In this document: positions 51,340 to 58,899 of the stretch, in pieces
Layout of the letters: the number at the start of each line of letters is the position of its first letter
How positions within the stretch are numbered: the first letter of the stretch is position 1
Assembly (NCBI RefSeq): GCF_003233845.1
Contig: NZ_QKRB01000042.1
Coordinates: 62,001-126,000 of the forward strand
Direction of reading: 5' to 3'
DNA: 64,000 nt
Origin: Paenibacillus sambharensis
GTDB taxonomy: Bacteria; Bacillota; Bacilli; Paenibacillales; Paenibacillaceae
Notes under the pieces: model-generated
What the model saw: only the letters and a program-made list of their open reading frames with translations
Told to the model about the DNA's origin: nothing
Databases searched by the model: none
Translations under genes and position numbers: made by a program

Positions 51340-53844
51340 ATGAAGAGCAGAAGAACAATTGTTATAGTTGGCGGAGTAGCAGGCGGTGCTTCGGCTGCAG
51401 CTAGATTAAGAAGACTAAGCGAGGAAGATGAGATTATTATGTTTGAAAGAGGGCCGCATATCTCCTTTGCCAATTGCGGGCTCCCTTACTATATAGGAGA
51501 GACAATTACGGACAGAGACAAGCTGCTGCTGCAGACACCAAAAGCGATGGCTGACCGGTTTCGTATTCAAGTGAATATACACTCTGAAGTTACGGCGATT
51601 AACCGGGACAAGAAGACCGTGACCGTAGTCAATCTGGGGACGGGAGACCGGTCCGAGCAGGCCTATGACATTCTGATACTATCTCCAGGGGCAAAACCGC
51701 TTATTCCCGATATTCCGGGAATTGAGGAGGCCGGCGGGCGGCTGTTCACACTGCGTAACATCCCGGATACTGACCGTATTAAAGAATATGTTGACAAACA
51801 CAAGCCTCAGCATGCTGCAATCATTGGCGGGGGTTTTATCGGAATTGAGATGGCCGAGAATCTTCGCGAGCGTGGTGTGAAGGTTACTGTCATTGAGCGC
51901 AATGATCAGCTGCTGACGCCTCTAGACATTGAAATGGTTAAGCCGATTGAGCAGCATCTCAGGGACCGCGGAGTTGAAGCGCTTCTGAATGAATCCATCA
52001 CTTCTATAACAGATAACGGCACAAAACTTGTACTGCAGTCGGGAAGACAGCTGGATACAGATCTTATCCTCCTGGCCATCGGTGTCGAGCCGGAGAGTGA
52101 GCTTGCTGCCGCAGCCGGTCTGGAGACAGGGATTAAGGGAGCCATTAAGGTTAACCGGCATATGCAGACGAGTGACCCGAGCATCTATGCCGTTGGTGAT
52201 GCCATTGAAGTAAAGGAACGTGTGAATGGCACTGCCACTACGGTTCCGCTTGCTTGGGGAGCCAACCGGCAGGGCAGGTTGGCCGCCGACCATATTAACG
52301 GGTTGAATGCCGCTTATGAAGGGGCTTGGGGAACAGCAATTATCAAAGTATTTGACCTGACTGCTGCGGTGACTGGAAGCAATGAGAAGCTGCTCCACAG
52401 GCTGGGCGTTTCTTATCAGGCCCTTCATATTCACCCGGCTTCCCATGCCGGGTATTATCCCGGTGCATCACCGATTGCGATGAAGGTGCTGTTTGATCCG
52501 GCATCCGGCAGAATTCTGGGCGCGCAGGCAGTGGGGATGAATGGGGTAGACAAGCGAATCGATGTGATCGCTACAGCGATGCGCGGCGGGCTGCTGGTCC
52601 AGGATCTGGCAGATCTTGAACTCTCCTATGCGCCGCCCTTCTCATCGGCCAAAGATCCGGTTAATATGGCGGGCTATGCGGCGTCCAATATATTGAGCGG
52701 GCTGGTAAGCACAATGCAGTGGCATGAAGCAGATGACTTTGTTCGCAGCGGCGGTCTGTTGATCGATGTGAGGGATGCAGCCGAACGGGATTTCGGGTAT
52801 ATACCGGGCTCCGTCAATATTCCTCTTAACTTGCTTCGGGACAAGCTTCAGGAGCTGCCTCGTGACCGGGAAATAGCGGTATCGTGCCAGGTAGGCCAGC
52901 GCGGATATGTGGCAGCGAGACTGCTGGCTGAGCATGGTATTGAAGCCCGCAACTTAGATGGGGGCTACAAGACGTATGCCGCGGGCCGGCTGAATGATGT
53001 GCCGCAGAATCATAAGAAGGACGATGAAGCGGGGGCAGAGGCCACAGCTGCCAGCCACAGTCCGTCCGGTCAGGCGTCAGCATCGGAGATTAGACTGATC
53101 GACGCCTGTGGTCTTCAGTGCCCAGGTCCCATTATGAATGTGAATGAAACAATGAAGGTGATGGAGGAAGGGGAGCGGGCGCGTATACTGGCAACGGATA
53201 TCGGCTTCGTCTCGGATATCCGCAAGTGGGCGTCCAAGATGGGGCACAGCGTTGAGCAGGTTGAGGTGGACAAGGGCCGTGTTGACGTGCTGATCCGCAA
53301 AGGCAGCTCTGCTGCAGCCGATGGAGCAATTATGATCAAGGGAGATGCGGCAGCCGTTACCCGGCAGCCCGTAAAAGACGGGACGACGATGGTCGTATTC
53401 AGCGGTGACCTCGATAAGCTGATTGCCTCCTTCATTATTGCAAGCGGAGCGGCAGCAATGGGCAAACCGGTCACCATGTTTTTCACCTTCTGGGGGCTCA
53501 ATGCTCTGCGGAAAACCGGGGGGCCATCCGTCAAGAAGAGCGGTATGGACAGGCTGTTCGGCTGGATGATGCCTAAAGGAACAACGCGTCTGCCTCTCTC
53601 CAAGATGAACATGGGCGGGATTGGCGCGAGGATGATCCGTTCTGTTATGGCGAAGAAAAATGTGGAATCGTTAGAATCGCTCATGCAAGGTGCGGTCAAG
53701 TCAGGCGTTAAGCTTGTTGCATGTACGATGAGTATGGATATAATGGGGATCAAGCGTGAAGAATTGATAGACGGGCTGGAATACGCAGGCGTGGCGTCCT
53801 ATCTAAGTGATGCTGACGATTCGGGCATTAATCTGTTCGTCTAG
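51340..53844 (+). CDS. CoA-disulfide reductase / rhodanese / TusA / DsrE fusion
   Basis: An 834-residue sulfur-handling protein with four parts. Residues 1-445: FAD/NAD disulfide oxidoreductase of the CoA-disulfide (or CoA-persulfide) reductase type (VIVGGVAGGASAAARLRRL; redox Cys46 in SFANCGLPYY; VGDAIEVKERVNG). About 460-555: rhodanese with Cys in REIAVSCQVGQRGY. About 582-655: TusA/SirA with CGLQCPGPIM. About 670-834: DsrE-like (MVVFSGDLDKLIASFIIASGAAAMG; KLVACTMSMDIMG). It can receive, pass on and reduce sulfane sulfur in one chain. GGGGGGAAGG precedes the ATG; the repressor gene follows after 17 bp. Confidence 0.88.
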   Translation: MKSRRTIVIVGGVAGGASAAARLRRLSEEDEIIMFERGPHISFANCGLPYYIGETITDRDKLLLQTPKAMADRFRIQVNIHSEVTAINRDKKTVTVVNLGTGDRSEQAYDILILSPGAKPLIPDIPGIEEAGGRLFTLRNIPDTDRIKEYVDKHKPQHAAIIGGGFIGIEMAENLRERGVKVTVIERNDQLLTPLDIEMVKPIEQHLRDRGVEALLNESITSITDNGTKLVLQSGRQLDTDLILLAIGVEPESELAAAAGLETGIKGAIKVNRHMQTSDPSIYAVGDAIEVKERVNGTATTVPLAWGANRQGRLAADHINGLNAAYEGAWGTAIIKVFDLTAAVTGSNEKLLHRLGVSYQALHIHPASHAGYYPGASPIAMKVLFDPASGRILGAQAVGMNGVDKRIDVIATAMRGGLLVQDLADLELSYAPPFSSAKDPVNMAGYAASNILSGLVSTMQWHEADDFVRSGGLLIDVRDAAERDFGYIPGSVNIPLNLLRDKLQELPRDREIAVSCQVGQRGYVAARLLAEHGIEARNLDGGYKTYAAGRLNDVPQNHKKDDEAGAEATAASHSPSGQASASEIRLIDACGLQCPGPIMNVNETMKVMEEGERARILATDIGFVSDIRKWASKMGHSVEQVEVDKGRVDVLIRKGSSAAADGAIMIKGDAAAVTRQPVKDGTTMVVFSGDLDKLIASFIIASGAAAMGKPVTMFFTFWGLNALRKTGGPSVKKSGMDRLFGWMMPKGTTRLPLSKMNMGGIGARMIRSVMAKKNVESLESLMQGAVKSGVKLVACTMSMDIMGIKREELIDGLEYAGVASYLSDADDSGINLFV

Positions 53845-53861
53845 GAAAGTGGGAATTAAGG

Positions 53862-54122
53862 ATGAATTATGACAAAGCGGTGCACAACCGCCTCAAGCGG
53901 ATTGAAGGGCAGGTAAGGGGGATTATCGGCATGCTGGAGCAGGGAGAGGATTGCCGTGCTGTCGTTACCCAATTATCCGCGATCCGGACAGCCGTAGACA
54001 AGTCCATTGGCGTCATTATCGGCGCGAATCTGGAGCACTGCATCATGGAAGAGCTGGAGAAGGGGAACAAGCCGGATCATGTGATTAAGGAAGCGGTCGA
54101 GCTGCTGGTGAAGAGCCGCTAG
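53862..54122 (+). CDS. cstR: CstR-type persulfide-sensing repressor
   Basis: An 86-residue DUF156 all-helical repressor. Cys31 and Cys60 are present, while the His of copper-binding CsoR is replaced by Asn56, so it should not bind Cu(I) by the CsoR Cys-His-Cys site; the two-cysteine pattern is that of CstR, which forms di- or trisulfide bridges with persulfides. Start motif VHNRLKRIEGQVRGIIGMLEQ. It sits directly after the fusion gene whose promoter carries the matching operator, so autoregulation is expected. Confidence 0.88.
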   Translation: MNYDKAVHNRLKRIEGQVRGIIGMLEQGEDCRAVVTQLSAIRTAVDKSIGVIIGANLEHCIMEELEKGNKPDHVIKEAVELLVKSR

Positions 54123-54163
54123 CAGAGCCGAAAGCCTGAAGCTGAACGAACATCGGCACAAGC

Positions 54164-54222
54164 AAAACAGCAAGCCGACAGACAGGGGCGTGTTCGTCCT
54201 TCTCTGGCGGTTTGCTGTTTTG
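54164..54222. terminator. Bidirectional terminator
   Basis: AAAACAGCAAGCCGACAGA pairs with TCTGGCGGTTTGCTGTTTT (few wobbles/mismatches) around an 18-21 nt loop, with A-run before and T-run after. It ends cstR and the convergent FhuF-like gene. Confidence 0.75.
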
Positions 54223-55011
54223 TTATTGTGCGGAAGTTATCCTCTCCCGCAGCTCTTCGCGGTCCTGGTCGGTTAGGCGCGGGCAATTGTAGCACTTCTG
54301 CCCGTCTGTCCGGCAGTAGTACATACAGCAGGATGAGCGGATAAGGAGCTTGGCGCCTTCTTTATACGGACTGTCAAGGTATCTCGGCCTTAGGTGGATA
54401 TACGGGTTGCGCTTCCGTTTGAACAGGGAAGGAGAAAGCTCCATCAGAAGCTGATAGTCCTGCTCATAACGTTCCTGAACCTCCGGATCCTGCACACTAG
54501 CGAGCAGATATTCCTTGAGAATCATCGCCTGGCCGGCGAACTGGCCCCAGATAAGCTCGGTCTTCACGGCGGCACTGTCAGCGATAGCTTCTACAGCGGG
54601 TGTAATATGATCCGTTATGAATGTCTCCAGCAGGCGCCTGACCTGCTCACGGCGGGAGTCTCTGCCATCCTCACGAATCTCTTTCCATGCCAAACGGTTG
54701 ATCTTGAATCCGAGATGGGCATGATCGTTATGTGACTCAGCTTGAAAGGTCAGATTGGGGAGTGTAAGATCCAGAAACCGGTTATAGCGGGACAAGAACA
54801 GCTGCTGCGTGGCAATCAGATTAAAGAAACACATTCCCGCGAAGGAGGAAGGCAGCTCCAGGCCAGTAGCCTGAACAAGGCTTCCGCCTAACTGCATGGC
54901 ATTGCGGGCCTTTACAGGGTCGAGAAGATCCTCCGCAGGCAAGTTAAGCAGCGGCTCCTCCATACCCTCCGGTGAAATATGAAAAAATTGTTTTACGAGC
55001 GAAAAATCCAT
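54223..55011 (-). CDS. FhuF-like ferric-siderophore reductase
   Basis: A 262-residue protein with FhuF-type organisation: N-terminal helical body and a C-terminal [2Fe-2S] site with clustered Cys residues (RSSCCMYYCRTDG then QKCYNCP, matching the CCx10CxxC-type motif), just before the end. It should reduce ferric iron released from imported siderophores in the cytosol. A Fur box lies directly upstream. Siderophore transport genes are not near, so it serves transporters encoded elsewhere. Confidence 0.78.
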   Translation of the reverse strand: MDFSLVKQFFHISPEGMEEPLLNLPAEDLLDPVKARNAMQLGGSLVQATGLELPSSFAGMCFFNLIATQQLFLSRYNRFLDLTLPNLTFQAESHNDHAHLGFKINRLAWKEIREDGRDSRREQVRRLLETFITDHITPAVEAIADSAAVKTELIWGQFAGQAMILKEYLLASVQDPEVQERYEQDYQLLMELSPSLFKRKRNPYIHLRPRYLDSPYKEGAKLLIRSSCCMYYCRTDGQKCYNCPRLTDQDREELRERITSAQ

Positions 55012-55035
55012 CGTAACCTCCTGGCCAGCACATAT

Positions 55036-55050
55036 TGAGAATCATTATCA
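55036..55050 (-). promoter_or_regulatory. Fur box upstream of the FhuF-like gene
   Basis: TGAGAATCATTATCA matches the 7-1-7 Fur consensus TGATAATnATTATCA at 13 of 14 defined positions (one G for T). It sits 25 bp before the reductase start, the expected place to repress it under iron-rich conditions. Confidence 0.85.
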
Positions 55051-55209
55051 TATAAGTTGATGATAGGTTAGAACCCTCATTCTGTCAATTTGCAATTTAA
55101 CCGGTGATTCAGATCACTGCCAAAAAGTAATAGCTAATACAAGGTGGTCCAACTGCCGATATACATGACAAGCGAAAGCACTAAGAGCAGAACAATCGGA
55201 GGAATCCAC

Positions 55210-56235
55210 GTGAGATATGTCAGCATAGAGCGGGTAGAACCAGGCCACTATCTGGGCAAAACAATATATTCCGCGAATGGGACGGTCATGCTGTCGGCAG
55301 GCGTTCAATTGACGGTGTTCATGATTAACACCTTGAACCGAATCGGCGTAACGATGCTGTACATTCAAGATGCTGCCTACGCCGATATAGATATCTCGGA
55401 CATGGTCAGTGAGGAGACGAAGCAGGCCGTCATCCGGGAAATGAATGAGACGGTAGAAGCACTCCGTTCCGGAAAGGAATGGAAGGCTGGCAAAATCGGT
55501 GTTCAGATTAATGCGATATTGGAAGCGGTCATGAGCAGTGAGGGGGTCATGCTGCAGTTAAATGACATTCGAACGGCAGAGAATCAATGGTACGTGCATG
55601 CCTTGAATGTCTGTATGATCTCAACGTTAATCGGCGCTAACATGGGCTTGAACGCCCAGCAGCTCAAGGAGCTGGCGGCCGGTGCACTGCTGCATGATAT
55701 TGGGAAAGTCGGTGCAGTACCCTGGGTTGAATCAAGCGGAACGCTGCAGGAGCACCACACTTGGCGGGGATTCGAGCGTCTTAAGAGCAAGCAGGAGTTC
55801 AGCCTGCTTACAGCCCATGTTGCGCTTCAGCATCATGAGCAGCCGGACGGGAAGGGCTTGCCGCGCGGACTTTCCGCAGATGAAATCAATTCATATGCCA
55901 AAATTGTAGCCGTTGCGAACCGGTATGATAATCTGGTTAATCCTGCAATCGGCGCTCTGCAGCCGCAGGATGCTGTGGAAGAGCTGATGGCTATGTCGGA
56001 AAAAGAACTGGATCACAAGGTGCTGATCCAGTTCACACGGATCATATCTGTCTATCCGAATGGTACGGCGGTCCGTCTCTCTACCAAAGAAACAGGTGTC
56101 GTTGTACGTCAGCATCGCGGACTGCCTTCGCGGCCAGTAATCCGGATTGTTAAGGGAAGCGGTGAAGAGTTTGAAGTTACCGAGATAGATCTCGCCCTGC
56201 ACACAACCGTATTTATTGAGGCTGTACTTACGTAA
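55210..56235 (+). CDS. HD-GYP domain protein (c-di-GMP phosphodiesterase-like)
   Basis: A 341-residue protein. An N-terminal region (RYVSIERVEPGHYLGKTIYSANGTVMLSAG) precedes an HD-GYP domain at about 140-290: AAGALLHDIGKVGAVPWVE holds the HD pair, then AHVALQHHEQPDGKGLPRGLSADEINSYAKIVAVANRYDNL, with GKGLPRG at the place of the GYP motif. The substrate is probably c-di-GMP or another cyclic dinucleotide. The GTG at 55210, with GGAGGAATCCAC upstream, is preferred to a reading from 55144. Confidence 0.82.
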   Translation: MRYVSIERVEPGHYLGKTIYSANGTVMLSAGVQLTVFMINTLNRIGVTMLYIQDAAYADIDISDMVSEETKQAVIREMNETVEALRSGKEWKAGKIGVQINAILEAVMSSEGVMLQLNDIRTAENQWYVHALNVCMISTLIGANMGLNAQQLKELAAGALLHDIGKVGAVPWVESSGTLQEHHTWRGFERLKSKQEFSLLTAHVALQHHEQPDGKGLPRGLSADEINSYAKIVAVANRYDNLVNPAIGALQPQDAVEELMAMSEKELDHKVLIQFTRIISVYPNGTAVRLSTKETGVVVRQHRGLPSRPVIRIVKGSGEEFEVTEIDLALHTTVFIEAVLT

Positions 56236-56241
56236 GAGTGT

Positions 56242-56748
56242 TTATACTCCTCTTATAACACGGACATCGGCCGGAATTATATTCTCGCCTTCATAGAGCA
56301 CAAACCGTCCGTTCTGCCATTCTATTCGAAGCAGCCTGCGGTCATCTGTCTGGAACTGCCACACATGCTGCTCGCCTCCCTGCATGAACGGCGTTTTGCC
56401 AGCAGCGGTAATAAAGCCGGCGAAATGCTCTTCCAGATGATAGGTCCGTCCGTCAAGTTCAATCGTAGCGGGTACCTCCTGAAGGGAGTCGAGTCTGCCA
56501 TCGACGGGGTCGTACAGCGCATACACGGTCCGTTCTCGTTCTTCTATAGACAGGTAGCGTATAGCCGCGCCATCCTGAAGCGTCAGGATGACGGCATTGC
56601 GCTGCCTGTTTTGCGTGCGTCCGGTGACCTGGTAAGTAACTAGTGAAACCTCGCATACATCGCCAGGACCGAGCGTCAGAATACTCTTCTCCGCCTGAAC
56701 GGGCGGCTGCTTGCTGATCAGATTCTTGACTCGCTTGAATAAGCTCAT
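56242..56748 (-). CDS. DUF4178 domain protein in the pspA operon
   Basis: A 168-residue soluble protein: basic start (MSLFKRVKNLISKQPP), then beta-strand pairs (ILTLGPGDVCEVSLVTYQVTGRTQ; GAAIRYLSIEERERTVYALYDP; YHLEEHFAGFITAAGKTPF; HVWQFQTDDRRLLRIEWQNGRFVLYEGENI), resembling DUF4178, a domain of unknown function often encoded with PspA-type proteins. It starts 111 bp after pspA on the same strand and probably helps envelope-stress protection. AAAGGAAGAAG precedes the ATG. Confidence 0.7.
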   Translation of the reverse strand: MSLFKRVKNLISKQPPVQAEKSILTLGPGDVCEVSLVTYQVTGRTQNRQRNAVILTLQDGAAIRYLSIEERERTVYALYDPVDGRLDSLQEVPATIELDGRTYHLEEHFAGFITAAGKTPFMQGGEQHVWQFQTDDRRLLRIEWQNGRFVLYEGENIIPADVRVIRGV

Positions 56749-56859
56749 TAGCCGCTTCTTCCTTTCTTGCTTGATCAATGTAGTGGTCCGGAAAATAAGC
56801 CGCCACTGCCGGAAACCGGATGATACCGGTCCGGCATGGGCGGCTCTTCATGCAGAATA

Positions 56860-57540
56860 TTATTGATTATCCTTGTTCTCATACTGCTTCATCAGAGCAG
56901 CCAATTCATCTTCGACAGCTTTGTCCTTGCCAAGCGCCGCAAATTCTTCATCAAGCGATCTGCCCTTAGAGCTGTTCAGTTCATTGCTGGCTTCGGCTTG
57001 AGCTTCCATCTGCAGCATCTTTTCTTCCATGCGCTTCATGCCAGAGCCTGCCGAGTTACCGCCGAAGCCGCTCATTGTCTTGTTAATTTCATTCTGAGCT
57101 TTGGCTGCGTTATAGCGGGCAACCAGCGATTCGCGTTTGCTGCGGAGGTCGGACAGCTGCTTGCGCATCTCATCCAGCTTGCCGCGCAGATTGTTCGCGA
57201 GCATCTGATTTTGCTCGAAGCTGGCTTTGTACTCGTTCCGCTTATCCTCTGCGTTCTTCTTCTCTTCCAGCGCCCTGCGGGCAAGATCAATGTTCTGTGC
57301 CTGTGCTGCTGTATGTGCCTGTTCAGTCCGGCGCTGCACGAGCGCCTCCTGCTCTTCGAAGAGAAGCTTGAACTTCTTCTCAAGAGCGATTTGTGCGGCA
57401 ACAGCCTTCTCGGCGTCTTCAAGATCACTCTGCATATCGCGGATATATTGGTCAGTGAGCTTTACCGGGTCTTCAGCCTTCTCAATCAGTGCATACACAT
57501 TGGACATTGTTAAATCACGCAAGCGTTTAAAGATCGACAT
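56860..57540 (-). CDS. pspA: PspA/IM30-family phage-shock protein
   Basis: A 226-residue nearly all-helical coiled-coil protein (MSIFKRLRDLTMSNVYALIEKAEDPVKLTDQYIRDMQ is the PspA family start), with long Glu/Lys/Gln/Arg-rich heptads to about residue 165 and an amphipathic N-terminal helix for membrane binding. It forms rods that protect damaged membranes. The ATG at 57540 is set by AGGGAGGC upstream and by the sigmaW-like promoter at 57580-57608, which rules out longer readings. Start of the pspA-DUF4178 operon. Confidence 0.9.
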   Translation of the reverse strand: MSIFKRLRDLTMSNVYALIEKAEDPVKLTDQYIRDMQSDLEDAEKAVAAQIALEKKFKLLFEEQEALVQRRTEQAHTAAQAQNIDLARRALEEKKNAEDKRNEYKASFEQNQMLANNLRGKLDEMRKQLSDLRSKRESLVARYNAAKAQNEINKTMSGFGGNSAGSGMKRMEEKMLQMEAQAEASNELNSSKGRSLDEEFAALGKDKAVEDELAALMKQYENKDNQ

Positions 57541-57579
57541 GATTAGTAAGCCTCCCTGTTTGTTATTGCCATACTTAAC

Positions 57580-57608
57580 CATACGCATTGCGGCAGAAGC
57601 AGGTTTCA
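57580..57608 (-). promoter_or_regulatory. SigmaW-like promoter of the pspA operon
   Basis: On the minus strand TGAAAC (57608-57603) and CGTATG (57585-57580) are 17 bp apart, matching the ECF sigmaW consensus TGAAAC-16/17-CGTA. PspA is sigmaW-controlled in B. subtilis, so function and promoter agree. Confidence 0.75.
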
Positions 57609-57712
57609 TCGATTCACAAATTCAGGCTGTTCGTGTTTTTGCTGTATTGGCATGTTGATACACTGCCAGCTGACCGATATAGAAGATATAAGCGCGCAGG
57701 GAGGCGACAGAA

Positions 57713-58390
57713 ATGTGGGAATGGCTCAAGAAAACAAGACAGCAGCAGGATAACGGGGAATCCGTGAATGAAGCCGGACTTGGGGGTTCAAGAGCAGCTG
57801 AGACAGAGGAATCGGGGAAGGAACCGCAAGCAGATGAAAAAGCGGCACCGGCCGTTATTGTCATTACGGGATCAAGCGGAGCAGGACGCAAGCAGCTGGC
57901 ATGGCAGCTGAGCAGAGAGCTTGGCCTTCCTTATATCCGCTCCTACACAACCCGCGGCAAAAGACCGGGGGAAGAAGAGGGCCAGCATTATCGTTTTATA
58001 GACCCGGGGCAATTCGAGGCGATGAGAGAGCGGGATGAATTTTTTCAGTCGGTAAAGCTGGGCAGGGGCAGATATGGCATCAAGGGATCGGAGCTGCGCA
58101 GTGCGCTCGAGCAGTCCGGCAGTGTGATTGTCGTGGTGAACCGCGAAGGGGCGCTGTCCTTCAAGAAGGTGTTTGGCGCTCGTGCTGTGAGGGTATTCAT
58201 ATATACGACAAAAGAAGATTTGCAGGTTCGTATGGAGAAGGAACGGGTTCCGCAGGATATCATTATGGAATACATGGAGCTGTACACAGAACAAGTGCAT
58301 AGCAAGCGCGAGTGCGAAGTTGTTCTGCAAAACAGGGAGCATACCGAAACCGTCAACCGGCTCCTCCAAACATTTAAAACTGACAAATAG
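57713..58390 (+). CDS. Guanylate-kinase-like protein with altered P-loop
   Basis: A 225-residue protein divergent from pspA. Residues 1-45 are an acidic, probably disordered stretch. The guanylate-kinase-like domain then follows: P-loop VIVITGSSGAGRKQLAWQL, GMP-binding SYTTRGKRPGEEEGQHYRFI, lid and LQVRMEKERVPQDIIMEYMELY. The Walker A differs from the usual GxSGxGKxT: the Lys is Arg, followed by Lys-Gln in place of Gly-Thr. It may not be a true GMP kinase but a regulator or protein-binding version. ATG 57713 follows GGGAGGCGACAGAA. Confidence 0.75.
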   Translation: MWEWLKKTRQQQDNGESVNEAGLGGSRAAETEESGKEPQADEKAAPAVIVITGSSGAGRKQLAWQLSRELGLPYIRSYTTRGKRPGEEEGQHYRFIDPGQFEAMRERDEFFQSVKLGRGRYGIKGSELRSALEQSGSVIVVVNREGALSFKKVFGARAVRVFIYTTKEDLQVRMEKERVPQDIIMEYMELYTEQVHSKRECEVVLQNREHTETVNRLLQTFKTDK

Positions 58391-58415
58391 CCGCGTTGTC
58401 CGCGGTTATTTCTGT
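58386..58415 (+). terminator. Terminator of the guanylate-kinase-like gene
   Basis: AATAGCCGCG pairs with CGCGGTTATT (one wobble) around TTGTC, overlapping the stop codon, followed by a T-rich stretch. Confidence 0.65.
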
Positions 58416-58496
58416 TTCAAGCCGTATTATTTAAGATAATTTTTGAAACCATAAGGCAGGCGGCCCGTAATAATAAGGGGGTTATGCTGGTAAGAT

Positions 58497-58739
58497 TTAT
58501 TCTTCCGGCCGGTATCGGACAATTCGGACATATTCACGCGGCAGGAACGGCCTTGCCTGCTGTACATATAGCCTGTTTTGATGTGCAGGCGGATGCAGAA
58601 TCCGGACTTCATGGTCAGGGTTGTCAGTCTCCTGCAGATTTGTATATCGCGTTTGTTCGGACAGACGGTTTTCCTGCCAGCCCCAAATTAGTAAAAGCAT
58701 CAGCAACGCGCCGCATGCTGCGGCTTTTTTTATGATCAT
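58497..58739 (-). CDS. Small membrane-anchored or secreted protein
   Basis: An 80-residue protein not recognised. It starts MIIKKAAACGALLMLLLIWGW, a short signal anchor, followed by about 55 hydrophilic residues (QENRLSEQTRYTNLQ; HEVRILHPPAHQNRLYVQQ; REYVRIVRYRPEE). AAGGAGTGAGACT in front of the ATG is an excellent ribosome binding site. It lies opposite in direction to mrpA. A plus-strand reading (58484-58735) exists but lacks a well-spaced ribosome binding site and looks less protein-like. Confidence 0.6.
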   Translation of the reverse strand: MIIKKAAACGALLMLLLIWGWQENRLSEQTRYTNLQETDNPDHEVRILHPPAHQNRLYVQQARPFLPREYVRIVRYRPEE

Positions 58740-58899
58740 AGTCTCACTCCTTGTTACTAGGATGAGCATGTAAGGGAGTGATTTATTCATGAACATTTGG
58801 TTTGACTTGGATTTTTTTTCATGATGTGTATCATAATAGCTTGTGAGCAGGCTGTGTAACACTGCATTTATATTTTTCACCGAGATGGGGGTATGACGG

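Noticed and set aside
58484-58735. Plus-strand 83-codon open frame opposite the small anchored protein
   Set aside because: GGGGG lies only 2 nt before its ATG, too close for a ribosome binding site, and the opposite strand has a better start and a signal anchor. It is kept only as an alternative.
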